A stretch of 64,000 bases of DNA from the NCBI RefSeq assembly GCF_005885675.1, contig NZ_VANR01000001.1, forward strand, positions 372,001-436,000. Reading direction: 5' to 3'. This stretch comes from Polaribacter aestuariivivens. GTDB lineage: Bacteria > Bacteroidota > Bacteroidia > Flavobacteriales > Flavobacteriaceae. This document shows positions 16,355 to 28,126 of this stretch, one piece after another. Within the stretch, counting starts at the first letter, position 1; each line of letters opens with the position of its first letter. A program made the translations under genes and the position numbers. A model generated the notes under the pieces. The model was not told where the DNA came from. It was given only the letters and a program-made list of their open reading frames with translations, and ran no database searches.

Positions 16355-18277
16355 CTAATCTACATTATCATGTAAAAAAGAGTTGTTAGATTTAAAATCT
16401 ATTTGGTCATCTTCTTTTTTAATTGCCGTTTTAGTTTGACTTATAGGTGCGTTTACATTTAAATCTACACCTTGTCTTTTATAAGCTGGTTGACGCTCAA
16501 TTTCATCTATATTTTTATTTAACTGATCGTTAAACTTATAGTTGAAACCTTTCATTTTTCTACGTCTTTCTTCTGCTCTTTGTTGCAATTCAGAAATTGT
16601 TAAATCTAAAGGAGAAACCTCTTCACTAGTAGTTTCTATGTTATTTATTTCAGCTTGTGGTTTTGCCGTTTTTAACTCAAAATGAATTTCATTTTCTTCT
16701 ACTATTGGTTTCTTTTCTAAAATATGAGAACTTTTACCTATTGTTGGTTTTGCATCAAAATCCTCTAAAACATAGCGTTTCTCTACTTCTTTTTTCTCAG
16801 GAATAATTTCTTCTGCTCCAAAAACCTCAATATTGTTTTCTATAATTTCATCATCAATCAAATGGTTTACAACGTCATTTTCTGATGTGTTTTTAGCATC
16901 ATTATTCAAAGGTAAATCAAACAATAAATCTGCTCGCATTTGCTGCGGTTGTTCTTCCACTTCTTCTTCAACTTCTGGAGTTGGAGTAACATCTGTAATA
17001 ATAAAATCTTCTTCAGATACAGATTCTAAAGAAATTTCATCATAAGAAACAGGCATGTTTGCAATTAACTCTGAAGTTGGAATCAATTCCATTTTTGGTG
17101 ATTTTGGCTCCGATATTATTTCTGTATCATCTAACTCTAAAGTATGCACAATTTTTTCATCTGAAGCATTAGAAATTGGCTGATCTAAAGTTGGTGATTT
17201 TGTGATGGTTTTTTCACTGAAATCATAGGTTGCTTTCTGTTCATCTTCTAAAGTATGTACAATTTTTTTAACTTCTGTATTGGTAATTGTACTTTGCTGA
17301 TCTGGAGCAAAACCAGTTGCTACAATAGTTACTGCAATAGCATCTCCAAGCTCTTCATCTTCACCAATTCCCATTATAATGTTGGCATCATAACCTGCTT
17401 CGTCTTGAATGTAATCGTTAATTTCACCGATTTCATCTAAGGTAACTTCATTTGTTCCTGAAACTATAAGCAACAATACATTTTTAGCTCCTGTAATTTT
17501 ATTATCGTTTAATAAAGGAGAATCTAACGCTTTTACAATGGCTGTTTTTGCTCTTGCTTTTCCTTCTTCTTTTGCAGACCCCATAATTGCAGTTCCACTA
17601 TTAGAAAGCACTGTTTTTGCATCGTGTAAATCGATATTTTGTTTATAGTGATGTGTAATTACTTCTGCAATTCCACGAGAAGCTGTAGATAAAACTTCAT
17701 CTGCTTTTGAAAAACCAGCTTTGAAACCTAAATTTCCGTAAACTTCACGAAGCTTGTTGTTATTAATTACAATTAAAGAATCTACATTTTGACGCAGTTG
17801 ATCGATTCCTAATTGTGCTTGTTTTGCGCGCATTCTTCCTTCAAACTGAAATGGCATTGTAACAATACCTACAGTTAAAATTTCCATGTCTTTTGCAATT
17901 TTTGCAATAATAGGAGCTGCTCCAGTTCCTGTTCCACCACCCATTCCTGCAGTGATAAATACCATTTTTGTTTGAGTATTTAACATTTGCTGAATTTCTT
18001 GCATGCTTTCTTTAGCAGCTTTAGCACCAATTTCTGGGTTTGCACCTGCACCTAAACCTGAGGTTAAGTTTGCACCAAGTTGTATTTTATTTGGTACTGG
18101 GCTGTTTTCTAAAGCTTGTGCATCTGTGTTGCAAATCACAAAATCTACACCTCTAATTTGTTGTGTGTACATGTGGTTTACTGCATTGCTTCCACCACCA
18201 CCAACACCAATTACTTTTATGGTGTTTGATTGTGTTTTTGGCATGTCAAATGAAATGTTATCGAATTCTGCGCTCAT
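16355..18277 (-). CDS. ftsZ: Cell division GTPase FtsZ
   Basis: 640 residues. Tubulin-like GTPase that polymerises into the Z-ring at midcell. The GTPase core fills residues about 18-335: [13 protein letters not shown], the tubulin signature GGGTGTG (113-119) and the T7 region. The C-terminal half (about 335-625) is a long acidic, low-complexity linker rich in glutamate, isoleucine and proline. It makes the protein much longer than the ~380 residues of E. coli FtsZ. A short conserved tail (NSFLHDNVD) ends it. It is the last gene of the dcw cluster, 72 bases after ftsA, and is followed by a terminator. Confidence 0.98.
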   Translation of the reverse strand: MSAEFDNISFDMPKTQSNTIKVIGVGGGGSNAVNHMYTQQIRGVDFVICNTDAQALENSPVPNKIQLGANLTSGLGAGANPEIGAKAAKESMQEIQQMLNTQTKMVFITAGMGGGTGTGAAPIIAKIAKDMEILTVGIVTMPFQFEGRMRAKQAQLGIDQLRQNVDSLIVINNNKLREVYGNLGFKAGFSKADEVLSTASRGIAEVITHHYKQNIDLHDAKTVLSNSGTAIMGSAKEEGKARAKTAIVKALDSPLLNDNKITGAKNVLLLIVSGTNEVTLDEIGEINDYIQDEAGYDANIIMGIGEDEELGDAIAVTIVATGFAPDQQSTITNTEVKKIVHTLEDEQKATYDFSEKTITKSPTLDQPISNASDEKIVHTLELDDTEIISEPKSPKMELIPTSELIANMPVSYDEISLESVSEEDFIITDVTPTPEVEEEVEEQPQQMRADLLFDLPLNNDAKNTSENDVVNHLIDDEIIENNIEVFGAEEIIPEKKEVEKRYVLEDFDAKPTIGKSSHILEKKPIVEENEIHFELKTAKPQAEINNIETTSEEVSPLDLTISELQQRAEERRRKMKGFNYKFNDQLNKNIDEIERQPAYKRQGVDLNVNAPISQTKTAIKKEDDQIDFKSNNSFLHDNVD

Positions 18278-18349
18278 AATAACGTATCTTTTAATATTTA
18301 ATTTTTCTTTTTACTTCTTTTATTCTTTATAAATTTCGATTTTTTTAGA

Positions 18350-19705
18350 CTATTCTGCATTGTCTAAAAAATCTTTTAATCCTTCTGTGAACTTGTCAAA
18401 AAATGATTTTTTCTTTTTCTTTTTTGGAACTGGAGTTTCTTCAACTTCTGGAGGTAGTTCTTGCGACGTTTCTTCTATACCAGTTTCTGGAGTTTGTACT
18501 TCAGATTCCCGAACTATTTCTTCAATTTCCTCATCATCTTTAATATGTCTGTTCAAACCTTCCATTAACAATCCAACTGCTGTTGCATAAGATGGACTTG
18601 ATAATATGTCTTCTGAATCACCTGCCAAATGCTCATTTGGATACCCAATTCTTGCATCCATACCAGTAATGTACTCTACTAATTGACGCAAGTGTTTTAA
18701 TTGAGCTCCACCACCTGTTAACACAATTCCTGCAATTAATTTTCCTTTTGCAGTTTCATGTCCGTAATTTTTTATTTCTAAATACACGTGTTCAATAATT
18801 TCTTGAACTCTTGCATGAATAATTTTAGATAAATTTTTAAGTGTGATTTCTTTTGGCTCTCTACCTCTTAAACCTGGAATAGATACAATTTCTGTTTCTT
18901 TATTTTCTCCTGGCCACGCAGAACCAAATTTTATTTTTAGTAATTCAGCTTGTTTTTCTATGATAGAACAACCTTCTTTGATATCGTCTGTAATTACATT
19001 TCCTCCAAAAGGAATTACTGCTGTATGACGTATAATTCCGTCTTTAAAAATAGCTAAATCTGTTGTTCCACCTCCTATATCAATTAAAGCTACACCAGCT
19101 TCTTTTTCTTCTTGACTTAAAACTGCTTCTGCAGATGCTAAAGGTTCTAATGTAATTTCATTTAAGTTTAAACCAGCACTTTTTATACATCTACCAATAT
19201 TTCTTATGGAAGAAACTTGCCCAACAACAACGTGAAAATTGGCTTCTAAACGACCACCATACATTCCTATTGGTTCTTTAATATCTGCTTGAGAATCAAC
19301 CTTAAATTCTTGTGGCAACACATGAATAATTTCTTCACCTGGTAACATTACCAATTTATGAACTTGATTTACCAAGTTTTCGATATCAACTTCATTTATT
19401 ACCTCTTCAGCATCATTTCTTGTAATATAATCTGAGTGGTGTAAACTTCTAATATGTTGACCTGCAATACCTACTACTACATCTTCTATTTTAATTCCAG
19501 ATACACTTTCTGCTTCATCTACAGCTTGTTGAATAGATTGTATGGTTTGTGTAATATTGCTAACTACGCCACGTTTTACTCCTAAACTTTTCGCTTTTCC
19601 AATACCAACAACTTCTATTTTGTTGTATTCGTTTTTACGACCAATCATGGCAACAATTTTGGTTGTACCAATATCTAAACCAACAGCTATTTTATTGTTT
19701 TCCAT
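18350..19705 (-). CDS. ftsA: Cell division protein FtsA
   Basis: 451 residues. Actin-like ATPase that tethers FtsZ to the membrane. The phosphate-1 loop VGLDIGTTKIVAMIG opens the protein, phosphate-2 is VALIDIGGGTTDLAIF (about 207), and the adenosine motif is IVLTGGGAQLKHL (about 327). The end carries a run of lysines and an amphipathic helix (FFDKFTEGLKDFLD) that fits the membrane-targeting helix. The gene lies 6 bases after ftsQ and 72 bases before ftsZ. Confidence 0.97.
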   Translation of the reverse strand: MENNKIAVGLDIGTTKIVAMIGRKNEYNKIEVVGIGKAKSLGVKRGVVSNITQTIQSIQQAVDEAESVSGIKIEDVVVGIAGQHIRSLHHSDYITRNDAEEVINEVDIENLVNQVHKLVMLPGEEIIHVLPQEFKVDSQADIKEPIGMYGGRLEANFHVVVGQVSSIRNIGRCIKSAGLNLNEITLEPLASAEAVLSQEEKEAGVALIDIGGGTTDLAIFKDGIIRHTAVIPFGGNVITDDIKEGCSIIEKQAELLKIKFGSAWPGENKETEIVSIPGLRGREPKEITLKNLSKIIHARVQEIIEHVYLEIKNYGHETAKGKLIAGIVLTGGGAQLKHLRQLVEYITGMDARIGYPNEHLAGDSEDILSSPSYATAVGLLMEGLNRHIKDDEEIEEIVRESEVQTPETGIEETSQELPPEVEETPVPKKKKKKSFFDKFTEGLKDFLDNAE

Positions 19706-19711
19706 TTTGAT

Positions 19712-20437
19712 TTATTTTGTGCACACAACTTGGTTGTGATATTTTACATTAATGCTTTTATAATTCTGAATCGTTTTGTCTTTAAAAGTGGTATTGTAAA
19801 ATGCTTTTAATTTCTTAAACTTTACATCCATTTTTTCTAATTTTCCAAAATTGATTTTATAATCTCCACTTCTAACGGAAAATTCGTACTCTTTAGCGTC
19901 AGATTTATGAATTCCTACAACTTCTTTTTGCAGAAAACTATCTGCTAAAATATAGCGTACTAAAGGTAAAATTTCTTTTACTTCTTCGTTATTTTTTACA
20001 CCCGAAACAAGTAAAACTCTCGCAGAATAATTACTTGATAATGGTATTTTTACACCTTGATTATCAACATAGTAAGATTCTTTATCAGAAATTATTCTTA
20101 CAATTGGTGTACGTTGTTTTACAATAGACTTTAACACCCCATTTATGCTTAAAAAAACGGCAGTTTTTTCTACATAAGGGTTTTTTGCGACGCTATTCTC
20201 CAAACTGTATAAATCTATTACAGATTTTGCTTGGTTTTTCACGCTTACATCATTTTGTATTAACAATTTATTAACCATAGCGTGTGTTAAAAAATTATTG
20301 TCTCCAGCTTCAAATTCCACTTCAATTTTTGATACTTTTTTCTGGTTATTTCGCTTTGTTGAAAAACTATACAAAAAGCTCAAACATACCGCTAACACAA
20401 TAAACAACACGTATTTTAAAATTCTTTTAAACTTCAT
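19712..20437 (-). CDS. ftsQ: Cell division protein FtsQ/DivIB
   Basis: 241 residues. A single N-terminal membrane segment (about 8-26) is followed by a periplasmic POTRA-like region (KVSKIEVEFEAGDNNFLTH) and a beta domain. FtsQ sequences diverge strongly, so the assignment rests on topology, length and position between murC and ftsA. It links early and late division proteins at the septum. Its ATG overlaps the murC stop in TAATG, indicating coupling. Confidence 0.88.
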   Translation of the reverse strand: MKFKRILKYVLFIVLAVCLSFLYSFSTKRNNQKKVSKIEVEFEAGDNNFLTHAMVNKLLIQNDVSVKNQAKSVIDLYSLENSVAKNPYVEKTAVFLSINGVLKSIVKQRTPIVRIISDKESYYVDNQGVKIPLSSNYSARVLLVSGVKNNEEVKEILPLVRYILADSFLQKEVVGIHKSDAKEYEFSVRSGDYKINFGKLEKMDVKFKKLKAFYNTTFKDKTIQNYKSINVKYHNQVVCTK

Positions 20438-21777
20438 TATTTTTCATTTAAAAGTTTGTTTGCTACATCATTTATCATAACACCAATATCGCCAGCACCT
20501 AACATTACCACTATTTTTTTATTTGAATTTTTAATATCTTTTATTAAATTATTTTTTTGAGTTAGTTTTTTATGCTTATTTGTTATTTTATTTAACAACC
20601 AGTTAGAGTTAATGCCAGTAATTGGATTTTCTCTAGCTGGATATATATCTAATAACAAAATATCGTCAAATTTACTTAGTGCTTTTGCAAAATCATCTGC
20701 AAAATCTCTGGTTCTAGAGAATAAGTGTGGTTGAAAAACAACCAAAACATCGTCTTTTGGGTACATTTCTCTAACAGCATTTTCCACAGCATTGATTTCT
20801 GTTGGGTGATGAGCATAATCATCAATTAAAACTAAATTTTCTGTCTTAATTTTATATGAAAATCTTCTTTTTACACCTTTAAAAGTTGCTAAACTTATTT
20901 TAATATCATCCAAAGAAACTCCATAAACATCTGCCATTGCAAGTGCTGCTAAAGCATTCATTACATTATGTTTTCCTGGTAATTGAAATGTAATATTTCT
21001 AATTTCTGACAACGGTGTTTTTACATCAAAAATGTAAGTACCATCGTTTATTTTTAAATTGAAAGCTTTATAATCTGCTTCTTCATTTATTGCATATGTT
21101 AATCCTTTTAAGGGCAAACCTTTTGCAAATATTAATGTGTTTGATACTTTATTAGAAAATTCTACAAAAGACTCCGTTAAAGCATCTGGGTTTTTATAAA
21201 TATCTAAATGATCTGCATCCATTGAGGTGACACAAGCAATATTTGGACTTAGTTTTAAGAAAGATCTATCAAACTCATCTGCTTCTACCACAGAAACTTT
21301 GTCTTCACCTAAAATTAAATTAGAATTATAGTTTTCTGAAATACCGCCTAAAAAAGAAGTTGCATTTACAGTTTTCATGATGTGTCCTAAAATACAAGAG
21401 GTTGTAGTTTTACCATGTGTACCTGCAACTGCTAAACAAAACGTATTCTCAGTAATTTTTCCAAGAATTTCTGCTCTTTTAATTAATTGAAAATCATTGT
21501 TTATAAAATAATTTAGTTCTTCATGATTTTTTGGAATTGCAGGTGTGTAAACAATCAATGTTTTTTCTTTATCTAAAAAAGACATTGGAATATTTTTCAC
21601 AGCGTCTTTAAAATGAATTTCTACTCCTAGCTCTTGTAAAGAAGTTGTTATTTCTGAAGAATTTTTGTCGTAACCAGCTACATTTTTTCCATTCACAGCA
21701 AAGAAACGAGCAATTGCACTCATTCCTATACCACCAATTCCGATGAAATATATGTTATGGAAACTTTTTAAATTCAT
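20437..21777 (-). CDS. murC: UDP-N-acetylmuramate--L-alanine ligase
   Basis: 446 residues. Adds L-alanine to UDP-MurNAc in the cytoplasm. The N-terminal Rossmann-like domain opens with [16 protein letters not shown]. The ATP loop is [15 protein letters not shown] (about 116-130). The central domain contains [15 protein letters not shown], and the C-terminal domain has [12 protein letters not shown], all diagnostic of MurC. It is slightly shorter than the E. coli enzyme. The start overlaps the murG stop by 4 bases (ATGA). Confidence 0.97.
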   Translation of the reverse strand: MNLKSFHNIYFIGIGGIGMSAIARFFAVNGKNVAGYDKNSSEITTSLQELGVEIHFKDAVKNIPMSFLDKEKTLIVYTPAIPKNHEELNYFINNDFQLIKRAEILGKITENTFCLAVAGTHGKTTTSCILGHIMKTVNATSFLGGISENYNSNLILGEDKVSVVEADEFDRSFLKLSPNIACVTSMDADHLDIYKNPDALTESFVEFSNKVSNTLIFAKGLPLKGLTYAINEEADYKAFNLKINDGTYIFDVKTPLSEIRNITFQLPGKHNVMNALAALAMADVYGVSLDDIKISLATFKGVKRRFSYKIKTENLVLIDDYAHHPTEINAVENAVREMYPKDDVLVVFQPHLFSRTRDFADDFAKALSKFDDILLLDIYPARENPITGINSNWLLNKITNKHKKLTQKNNLIKDIKNSNKKIVVMLGAGDIGVMINDVANKLLNEK

Positions 21778-22865
21778 TTATTTAATAAATTTTCAATTTC
21801 GTCTACAATATCTTTTGTTGCACTTGGTAATGCCAGTTCATTTATATTTTCTGACAAACTTTGTTGTTTTCCAATATCTTTTAATAGACTTTCAAATACT
21901 ACTAAAAATGTTTCTAACTCACTTTCTTTTACCATTAAAGCAGCATGCTTATCAACAATAGATTTGGCATTTTTTGTTTGATGATCTTCTGCTACATTTG
22001 GTGATGGAATAAATATTACTGGCTTACCAACAATACATAATTCTGAAACGGAACTTGCACCTGCTCTAGACAAAATAAAATCTGCAGTTGCATAAGCTAA
22101 ATCCATTTTATTGATAAACTGATGTACTTGAACACCTTCATTTTCATTATACTTTTTGTATTCATCAAAATACAATTTACCACACTGCCAAATCAACTCA
22201 ACATTTTGGTTTTTAAAAAAATCTAAATTTGTTTCTACTAACTGATTTATTTTACGAGCTCCTAAACTACCACCTAAAACTAAAAGTGTTTTTTTGCTTT
22301 TATCTAATTGATAAAAATCTGTTGCTGCTTGTAATTTTGAGTGAATATTTAACAAATCTTGCCTTACAGGATTACCAGTTTTTACGATTTTATTTGCAGG
22401 AAAAAATCGATCTAAATTATCATAGGCAACACATATTTTTTTAACTCTTTTGCACAACAATCTGTTTGTGATTCCTGGAAAAGAATTTTGTTCTTGAATA
22501 AGTGTTGGTATTTTTCTTCTGTTGGCCATTATTAATGTTGGTCCACTTGCAAAACCTCCAGTTCCAATAGCGATATCTGGTTTAAATTTTCTTATTATTT
22601 TTCTTGCTTTCCACAAACTATTTATGAGTTTGAAAGGAAAACTTGCATTTTTTGATGTTAATTTTCGTTGAATACCAGAAATCCATAAACCTTCAATTTT
22701 ATATCCGGCTTGTGGTACTTTTTCCATTTCCATTTTATCTTTAGCACCAACAAACAAAATATTTGCGTCTGGAAATCGAGCTTTTATTTCGTTTGCAATT
22801 GCAATTGCAGGATATATGTGTCCTCCTGTACCTCCTCCAGAAATTAAAATGTTATATGGTTTCAT
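21774..22865 (-). CDS. murG: UDP-GlcNAc:lipid I N-acetylglucosaminyltransferase
   Basis: 363 residues, the normal length for this GT28 enzyme. It converts lipid I to lipid II on the inner face of the membrane. The glycine-rich loop [15 protein letters not shown] (about 10-24) and [15 protein letters not shown], together with the UDP-GlcNAc site [17 protein letters not shown] (about 262), are clear. The gene overlaps ftsW by 14 bases and murC by 4, so translation is likely coupled along the operon. Confidence 0.97.
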   Translation of the reverse strand: MKPYNILISGGGTGGHIYPAIAIANEIKARFPDANILFVGAKDKMEMEKVPQAGYKIEGLWISGIQRKLTSKNASFPFKLINSLWKARKIIRKFKPDIAIGTGGFASGPTLIMANRRKIPTLIQEQNSFPGITNRLLCKRVKKICVAYDNLDRFFPANKIVKTGNPVRQDLLNIHSKLQAATDFYQLDKSKKTLLVLGGSLGARKINQLVETNLDFFKNQNVELIWQCGKLYFDEYKKYNENEGVQVHQFINKMDLAYATADFILSRAGASSVSELCIVGKPVIFIPSPNVAEDHQTKNAKSIVDKHAALMVKESELETFLVVFESLLKDIGKQQSLSENINELALPSATKDIVDEIENLLNK

Positions 22866-24033
22866 GTAAAATATCTAAAGGGTTATCATCTAAAATATCT
22901 TCTTCTGTTTCTTCTTTAGATGCGCTTACGCTTAAAATCATTCCAAGTGCAAAACAGGTCATCCAGATAGAAGTACCTCCACTACTAACTAATGGTAATG
23001 TTTGTCCTGTAACAGGAAATAAATTGGTGGCAACTGCCATATTAATTGTTGCTTGAAAAACAATTGGAAAGCCAACACCAATTACTAAAAGAGTTCCAAA
23101 AATTGTAGTTGTTTTTTTGATAACTACAAAAATTCTAAATAGAAGTAAAAAATAAATACCTACCAATAAGACTGCACCTACCAAACCGTATTCTTCTACA
23201 ATTATTGCATAAATAAAATCTGAAGACGATTGTGGTAAAAAGTTTTTTTGTACACTTTTTCCAGGTCCTACACCAATTACACCACCAGTTGCTATAGCTA
23301 TTTTCGCTTTTTCTACCTGATAAGATTCTTTACCTTCTTCTTGAGAAAAATTTTCTATTCTATTTTGCCAAGTTTGAACTCTGTTTGGCATTGCATCTGG
23401 AAAAGCTTTCGCAATTAAAATAAAAAAGGTGAGCGCTAAAACTCCTACTCCAACCACAAAACCTATATATTTTATTGGATAACCTCCAATAAAAGCTACT
23501 ACCAATATCATTGAAAAAATAATTGCTGTTGTAGAAAAATTTGCCGGTAAAATTAACATTAACAGTAAACTTACTGGTAGCCATAGCTGTAATAAACTTT
23601 CTTTAAAATTTATTTCTTTTTCTTTATTTCTTGCTAAATATCTTGCTACATAAACCATTAAAACCAAACCTGCTAAAGTTGATGTTTGAAAACCAAAACC
23701 TCCAATTCTTATCCATCTACTTGCATTTGCACCTGCTATTGTGGTTCCTTGAGATAAAGTAAAAATTAATAGCACAAACACAACTGGTAGCATTAGAACT
23801 GAGCCTCCAGAAAAATATCGATAAGGAATTTTATGTACTCCATAAATAATTAAAAAACCAAATATTAATAAAGCTGCATGTTTTGCCAAATGACCTAAAG
23901 TAGAGCCATTACCAACTACATAAACCAAATTTGTGCTTGCGCTGTATACTGGCATAAATGAGAAGATTGCCAAAATAGCAACAATTGCCCAAATGGTTTT
24001 ATCTCCTTTTATATGTTTAAATATGGTTTTCAT
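22852..24033 (-). CDS. ftsW: SEDS family peptidoglycan polymerase FtsW
   Basis: 393 residues with about nine to ten membrane segments. The SEDS pattern is visible: [39 protein letters not shown] around residue 260, and SGGTSIWM near residue 355. FtsW polymerises lipid II glycan chains at the septum together with FtsI (PBP3). Its place between murD and murG favours FtsW over RodA. A 59-base gap precedes it and it overlaps murG. Confidence 0.95.
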   Translation of the reverse strand: MKTIFKHIKGDKTIWAIVAILAIFSFMPVYSASTNLVYVVGNGSTLGHLAKHAALLIFGFLIIYGVHKIPYRYFSGGSVLMLPVVFVLLIFTLSQGTTIAGANASRWIRIGGFGFQTSTLAGLVLMVYVARYLARNKEKEINFKESLLQLWLPVSLLLMLILPANFSTTAIIFSMILVVAFIGGYPIKYIGFVVGVGVLALTFFILIAKAFPDAMPNRVQTWQNRIENFSQEEGKESYQVEKAKIAIATGGVIGVGPGKSVQKNFLPQSSSDFIYAIIVEEYGLVGAVLLVGIYFLLLFRIFVVIKKTTTIFGTLLVIGVGFPIVFQATINMAVATNLFPVTGQTLPLVSSGGTSIWMTCFALGMILSVSASKEETEEDILDDNPLDILHETI

Positions 24034-24092
24034 TAATACTACTCAACTATTTATTTTAAATATATACTTGCTTTTTTAGGTAAATTTGCTGT

Positions 24093-25427
24093 TTAAAGAT
24101 TTCTAACTGCTTTTTTAAATTGACGACCTCTATCTTCATAGTTTTCAAATAAATCAAAACTAGCACATGCTGGAGATAATAAAACTGCATCGCCTTTTGT
24201 TGCTAACTTGTAAGATACTTTTACAGCCTCTTCTGCACCTGCAGTTTCAACAATTATATCAACTACATTACCAAACGTGTTTTTAATTTTTTCGTTATCT
24301 AAACCTAAACATACAATTGCTTTTACTTTTTCTCTAACCAATGGTAATAAATCGTTATAATCATTTCCTTTGTCTACACCTCCAACAATCCAAACTGTTT
24401 GCTTATCCATACACTCTAAGGCATAAAAAGTTGCATTTACATTTGTTGCTTTAGAATCATTTATATATTCTACATCTTTAATTTTTGATACGTTTTCTAA
24501 ACGATGCTCAGCACCTTCAAAATCTTCTAAGCTTTCTTTTATGGTTTGTTTTCTAACTTTTAAAAGTTGAGCTGCCATTGTTGCTGCCATGGCATTTTTA
24601 ATATTGTGTTTTCCTTTTACTGATAAGGCTGATGTTGGCATGTTAAATTCGTCTTTATTAAGGTTGATAATTATGTTATTCTCTTTTATATAAGCTCCAT
24701 ATTTTAACTCTTTTTCAAGGGAGAATGGAACTAATTTTGCTTCTGTTTTATTTTCTTTTAACCAATTGTTTATGGTTTTATCATCTGCATCATAAATTAA
24801 ATAATCTTCAGATGTTTGATTTTTTGTAATTCTAAATTTTGAGTTGATATAGTTTTTAAATTCGTAATTATATCTATCTAAATGATCTGGTGTAATATTT
24901 GTTAAAATTGCGATGTGGCTATTAAAACTTTCTATACCATCTAACTGAAAGCTACTCAACTCTAAAACATATTTTTCATATGATTTTTCTGCTACTTGTT
25001 GAGCAAAACTGTTTCCAATATTTCCTGCAACACCAACATTTAATCCAGCTTTTTGTAAAATATGATGCGTTAATAATGTTGTGGTTGTTTTTCCATTTGA
25101 TCCTGTTATGCCAACTATTGTGGCTTTTGTAAACTGTGATGCAAATTCTATTTCAGAAATTACTTTTACGCCTTTTTGTTTTAGCTTAACTACTAAAGGA
25201 ACAGTATCTGGAATTCCAGGACTTTTCATCACAACATCTGCATTTAAAATTTCATTTTCAGTGTGATTTTTTTCCTCAAAATTTATCTTATTATGTAAAA
25301 GAACTTTTTTGTATTTATTTAATATTTCATTTTTATCAGACACAAAAACTTCGTAGCCTTTTTGTTTTGCTAAAATTGCAGTTCCAACACCACTTTCTCC
25401 TCCTCCAAGTACAACTAACCTTTTCAA
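24093..25427 (-). CDS. murD: UDP-N-acetylmuramoylalanine--D-glutamate ligase
   Basis: 444 residues, normal for the family. Adds D-glutamate to UDP-MurNAc-L-Ala. The N-terminal LVVLGGGESGVGTAILA, the ATP loop GITGSNGKTTTTLL (about 110-123), and YINDSKATNVNATFYAL near residue 310 are diagnostic. The start codon is TTG: the codon at 25427 reads TTG, no in-frame ATG precedes the conserved N-terminus, and the mraY stop lies one base upstream. Confidence 0.96.
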   Translation of the reverse strand: MKRLVVLGGGESGVGTAILAKQKGYEVFVSDKNEILNKYKKVLLHNKINFEEKNHTENEILNADVVMKSPGIPDTVPLVVKLKQKGVKVISEIEFASQFTKATIVGITGSNGKTTTTLLTHHILQKAGLNVGVAGNIGNSFAQQVAEKSYEKYVLELSSFQLDGIESFNSHIAILTNITPDHLDRYNYEFKNYINSKFRITKNQTSEDYLIYDADDKTINNWLKENKTEAKLVPFSLEKELKYGAYIKENNIIINLNKDEFNMPTSALSVKGKHNIKNAMAATMAAQLLKVRKQTIKESLEDFEGAEHRLENVSKIKDVEYINDSKATNVNATFYALECMDKQTVWIVGGVDKGNDYNDLLPLVREKVKAIVCLGLDNEKIKNTFGNVVDIIVETAGAEEAVKVSYKLATKGDAVLLSPACASFDLFENYEDRGRQFKKAVRNL

Positions 25428-25428
25428 T

Positions 25429-26655
25429 TTATCTTAATTTTAAAGTAACAATTGCCAATACCGCTAACAAGATTCCTACAATCCAAAAACGAACAACAAT
25501 TTTGCTTTCGTGATAGCTTAATTTTTGATAATGATGATGTAATGGTGACATTTTAAAAATTCGCCTTCCTTCACCATATTTTTTTCTAGTATATTTAAAC
25601 CATGAAACTTGCATGATTACAGATAGGTTTTCAATTACGAAAATTCCTGCTAAAATTGGAAGCAATAATTCTTTTCTAACAGAAATTGCTATAACCGCTA
25701 TAATTCCACCAATAGTTAAACTTCCTGTATCGCCCATAAAAACTTGAGCTGGATAAGTATTGTACCACAAAAAACCAATTAATGCACCAGCAAAGGCTAA
25801 AATGAAAACTGTCATTTCACCAGAGTTTGGTATATACATAACATCTAAATAATCTGCAAAAATGATGTTTCCAGAAACCCATGCAAAAAGAGCAAGGGTT
25901 ATTACCATTATGGCTGATGAACCTGCAGCTAAACCATCAATTCCATCTGTTAAATTTGCTCCATTTGAAATTCCTGTAACAATAAATACTGTAATAAAAA
26001 TGAAAACTATCCACCCATATTTTTCATAATCGTCACCTAAAAAACTTAATGCTTTGGCATAATCTAATTCGTTATTTTTAAAGAATGGAACTGTTGTTTT
26101 TGTTGATTTATGTGCTTCTCCAAACACTGTTTTTCTTCCATTTTCTTTTACAACTTGTTGCGAAATTGGCAATTGTTCTTTTATGGTTACATCATCATTA
26201 AAGTAAAGCATAGAACCTACGATAATACCCAAACCAACTTGACCAAGCACCTTAAATTTACCATGTAAACCTGCTTTGTCTTTTTTAAAGACTTTTATAT
26301 AATCGTCTAAAAAACCTATGGTTCCCATCCAAACTGTAGTTATTATTAAAATAATTACATAAATATTATCTAGTTTTGCTAGTAAAATGGCTGGTATTAA
26401 TGTTGCTAGAATAATAATTATTCCTCCCATTGTTGGTGTACCTGCTTTTTGTACTTGCCCTTCTAAACCTAAATCTCTAATAGATTCGCCAACTTGTTGC
26501 TTTTGTAAAAATTTTATAATTCTTTTTCCATAAATAGCAGAAATTAAAAGAGATAAAATAAATGCTGCTGCTGCTCTAAATGTGATGAATTGAAACACAC
26601 TTGCTCCTGGAAAACTAAATTGACTCTCTAAATATTCGAATAAATAATACAGCAT
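25429..26655 (-). CDS. mraY: Phospho-N-acetylmuramoyl-pentapeptide-transferase
   Basis: 408 residues and about ten membrane segments. Forms lipid I by moving phospho-MurNAc-pentapeptide to undecaprenyl phosphate. Motifs are [11 protein letters not shown] (about 53), the aspartate-rich [10 protein letters not shown] (about 113), and [16 protein letters not shown] (about 243). MSPLHHHYQ near the C-terminus is also diagnostic. The insertion of about 40 residues between the aspartate-rich motif and the fourth loop ([13 protein letters not shown] region) is longer than in E. coli and is common in Bacteroidota from memory. Confidence 0.97.
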   Translation of the reverse strand: MLYYLFEYLESQFSFPGASVFQFITFRAAAAFILSLLISAIYGKRIIKFLQKQQVGESIRDLGLEGQVQKAGTPTMGGIIIILATLIPAILLAKLDNIYVIILIITTVWMGTIGFLDDYIKVFKKDKAGLHGKFKVLGQVGLGIIVGSMLYFNDDVTIKEQLPISQQVVKENGRKTVFGEAHKSTKTTVPFFKNNELDYAKALSFLGDDYEKYGWIVFIFITVFIVTGISNGANLTDGIDGLAAGSSAIMVITLALFAWVSGNIIFADYLDVMYIPNSGEMTVFILAFAGALIGFLWYNTYPAQVFMGDTGSLTIGGIIAVIAISVRKELLLPILAGIFVIENLSVIMQVSWFKYTRKKYGEGRRIFKMSPLHHHYQKLSYHESKIVVRFWIVGILLAVLAIVTLKLR

Positions 26656-26673
26656 TTTTACTTATTTTTTTAG

Positions 26674-28125
26674 TTAATTGAAACAGTTTTTCACTTCTTC
26701 TAAATCATCAAAATGAGAACGAACCCCATTTATTTCTTGATAATTTTCATGTCCTTTTCCTGCAATTAGTATAATATCTCCGTTTTTTGAGAACTTACAT
26801 GCAGTTTTAATTGCCTGCTTTCTATTTAAAACTGTTAAGGTTTTTTTATAATTTTCCGCAGAAACTCCTTTTTCCATTTCATCTAAAATGGTTTGTGGGT
26901 TTTCTGTTCTAGGATTGTCTGAAGTAAAAATTGCTTGATTACTTAATTGTGAAGCAATATGTGCCATTTTTGGTCTTTTAGTTTTATCTCTATCACCTCC
27001 ACAACCAACTATGGTAATTACTTTTTCGTTGCCAGTTCTAATATCATTAATTGTTTCTAAAACATTTTTTAATGCATCTGGTGTATGTGCATAATCTACA
27101 ATTGCTGTAACTCCGTTATTAGATACTACATATTCAAATCGCCCACTAACACTTTCTAATTCACTAACAATGGTTAGCACTTCTAATTTATCTAAACCCA
27201 ATAACTCTGCAGTTGCAATAATTGCTGTTAAATTGTAGATATTAAAAACTCCTATCAACTTCGTCCAAACCTCTGTACCATCTACAGAAATTAAAGTTCC
27301 TGAAAGTTGCTTTTCTAAAATTTTGGTTTTAAAATCTGCTAAAGTTTTTAAAGCGTAGGTTTTCTTTTTTGCCTTGGTATTTTGCAACATGAAGTTGCCA
27401 TTTTTATCATCAATATTTGTTAAAGCAAAGGCTGATTTTGGCAAAGCATCAAAAAATTGTTTTTTTACATTTCTATATTCTGTAAAAGTTGCGTGATAAT
27501 CTAAATGGTCATGAGAAAGATTTGTAAAAATTCCTCCAGTAAACTTTAAACCTTCAGTTCTTTTTTGATGAATTCCGTGAGAGCTTACTTCCATGAAACA
27601 ATAATCTACTCCAGCATCAATCATTTTATCTAAATAAGAGTTGATTGTTACTGAATCTGGAGTTGTATGTGTTGCTTTGAATTCAATATCATCAACCATA
27701 ATTTTTACAGTTGATAAAAGCCCCACTTTGTAACCTGCTTTTTTAAATAATTGATATAAAAGTGATGCTATTGTTGTTTTACCATTAGTACCTGTAACTC
27801 CTACTAACTGTATTTTACTTGAAGGATTTTCGTAAAAATTAGAAGCCATAATTGCCAAAGCTTCATTTGCGTTAGGTACCTGAATATATGTGATTCCTTC
27901 TTTTGTATCAGATGGAAAATCTTCACAAATAATGGCAACTGCACCTAAAGAAATTGCTTTCTCTATAAATAGATGACCATCTACAGAAACTCCTTTTTGA
28001 GCAATAAAAACATCATCCTTTTCAATTTTTCTAGAATCGAAAACAAGGTTATTTATTTCAATATTTGTGTTGCCAAAAACTTGACCTATTGAAACCTTAT
28101 ATAATATGTCTTTTAAATTGTTCAG
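26674..28125 (-). CDS. murE: UDP-MurNAc-tripeptide synthetase (meso-DAP adding), probable CTG start
   Basis: 483 residues if started at the CTG at 28125. The conserved frame is open without a break from 28137 to the stop. The N-terminal Mur domain (DSRKIEKDDVFIAQKGV near residue 30, then DGHLFIEKAISLGAVAI) lies wholly upstream of the first in-frame ATG at 27849, so shorter models lose an essential domain. The ATP loop is VTGTNGKTTIASLL. The motif SDNPRTENP indicates meso-diaminopimelate as substrate. Upstream in-frame codons offer no ATG, GTG or TTG, and CTG lies one base after the ftsI stop. CTG initiation is inferred and needs N-terminal evidence. Confidence 0.9.
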   Translation of the reverse strand: MNNLKDILYKVSIGQVFGNTNIEINNLVFDSRKIEKDDVFIAQKGVSVDGHLFIEKAISLGAVAIICEDFPSDTKEGITYIQVPNANEALAIMASNFYENPSSKIQLVGVTGTNGKTTIASLLYQLFKKAGYKVGLLSTVKIMVDDIEFKATHTTPDSVTINSYLDKMIDAGVDYCFMEVSSHGIHQKRTEGLKFTGGIFTNLSHDHLDYHATFTEYRNVKKQFFDALPKSAFALTNIDDKNGNFMLQNTKAKKKTYALKTLADFKTKILEKQLSGTLISVDGTEVWTKLIGVFNIYNLTAIIATAELLGLDKLEVLTIVSELESVSGRFEYVVSNNGVTAIVDYAHTPDALKNVLETINDIRTGNEKVITIVGCGGDRDKTKRPKMAHIASQLSNQAIFTSDNPRTENPQTILDEMEKGVSAENYKKTLTVLNRKQAIKTACKFSKNGDIILIAGKGHENYQEINGVRSHFDDLEEVKNCFN

Positions 28126-28126
28126 T

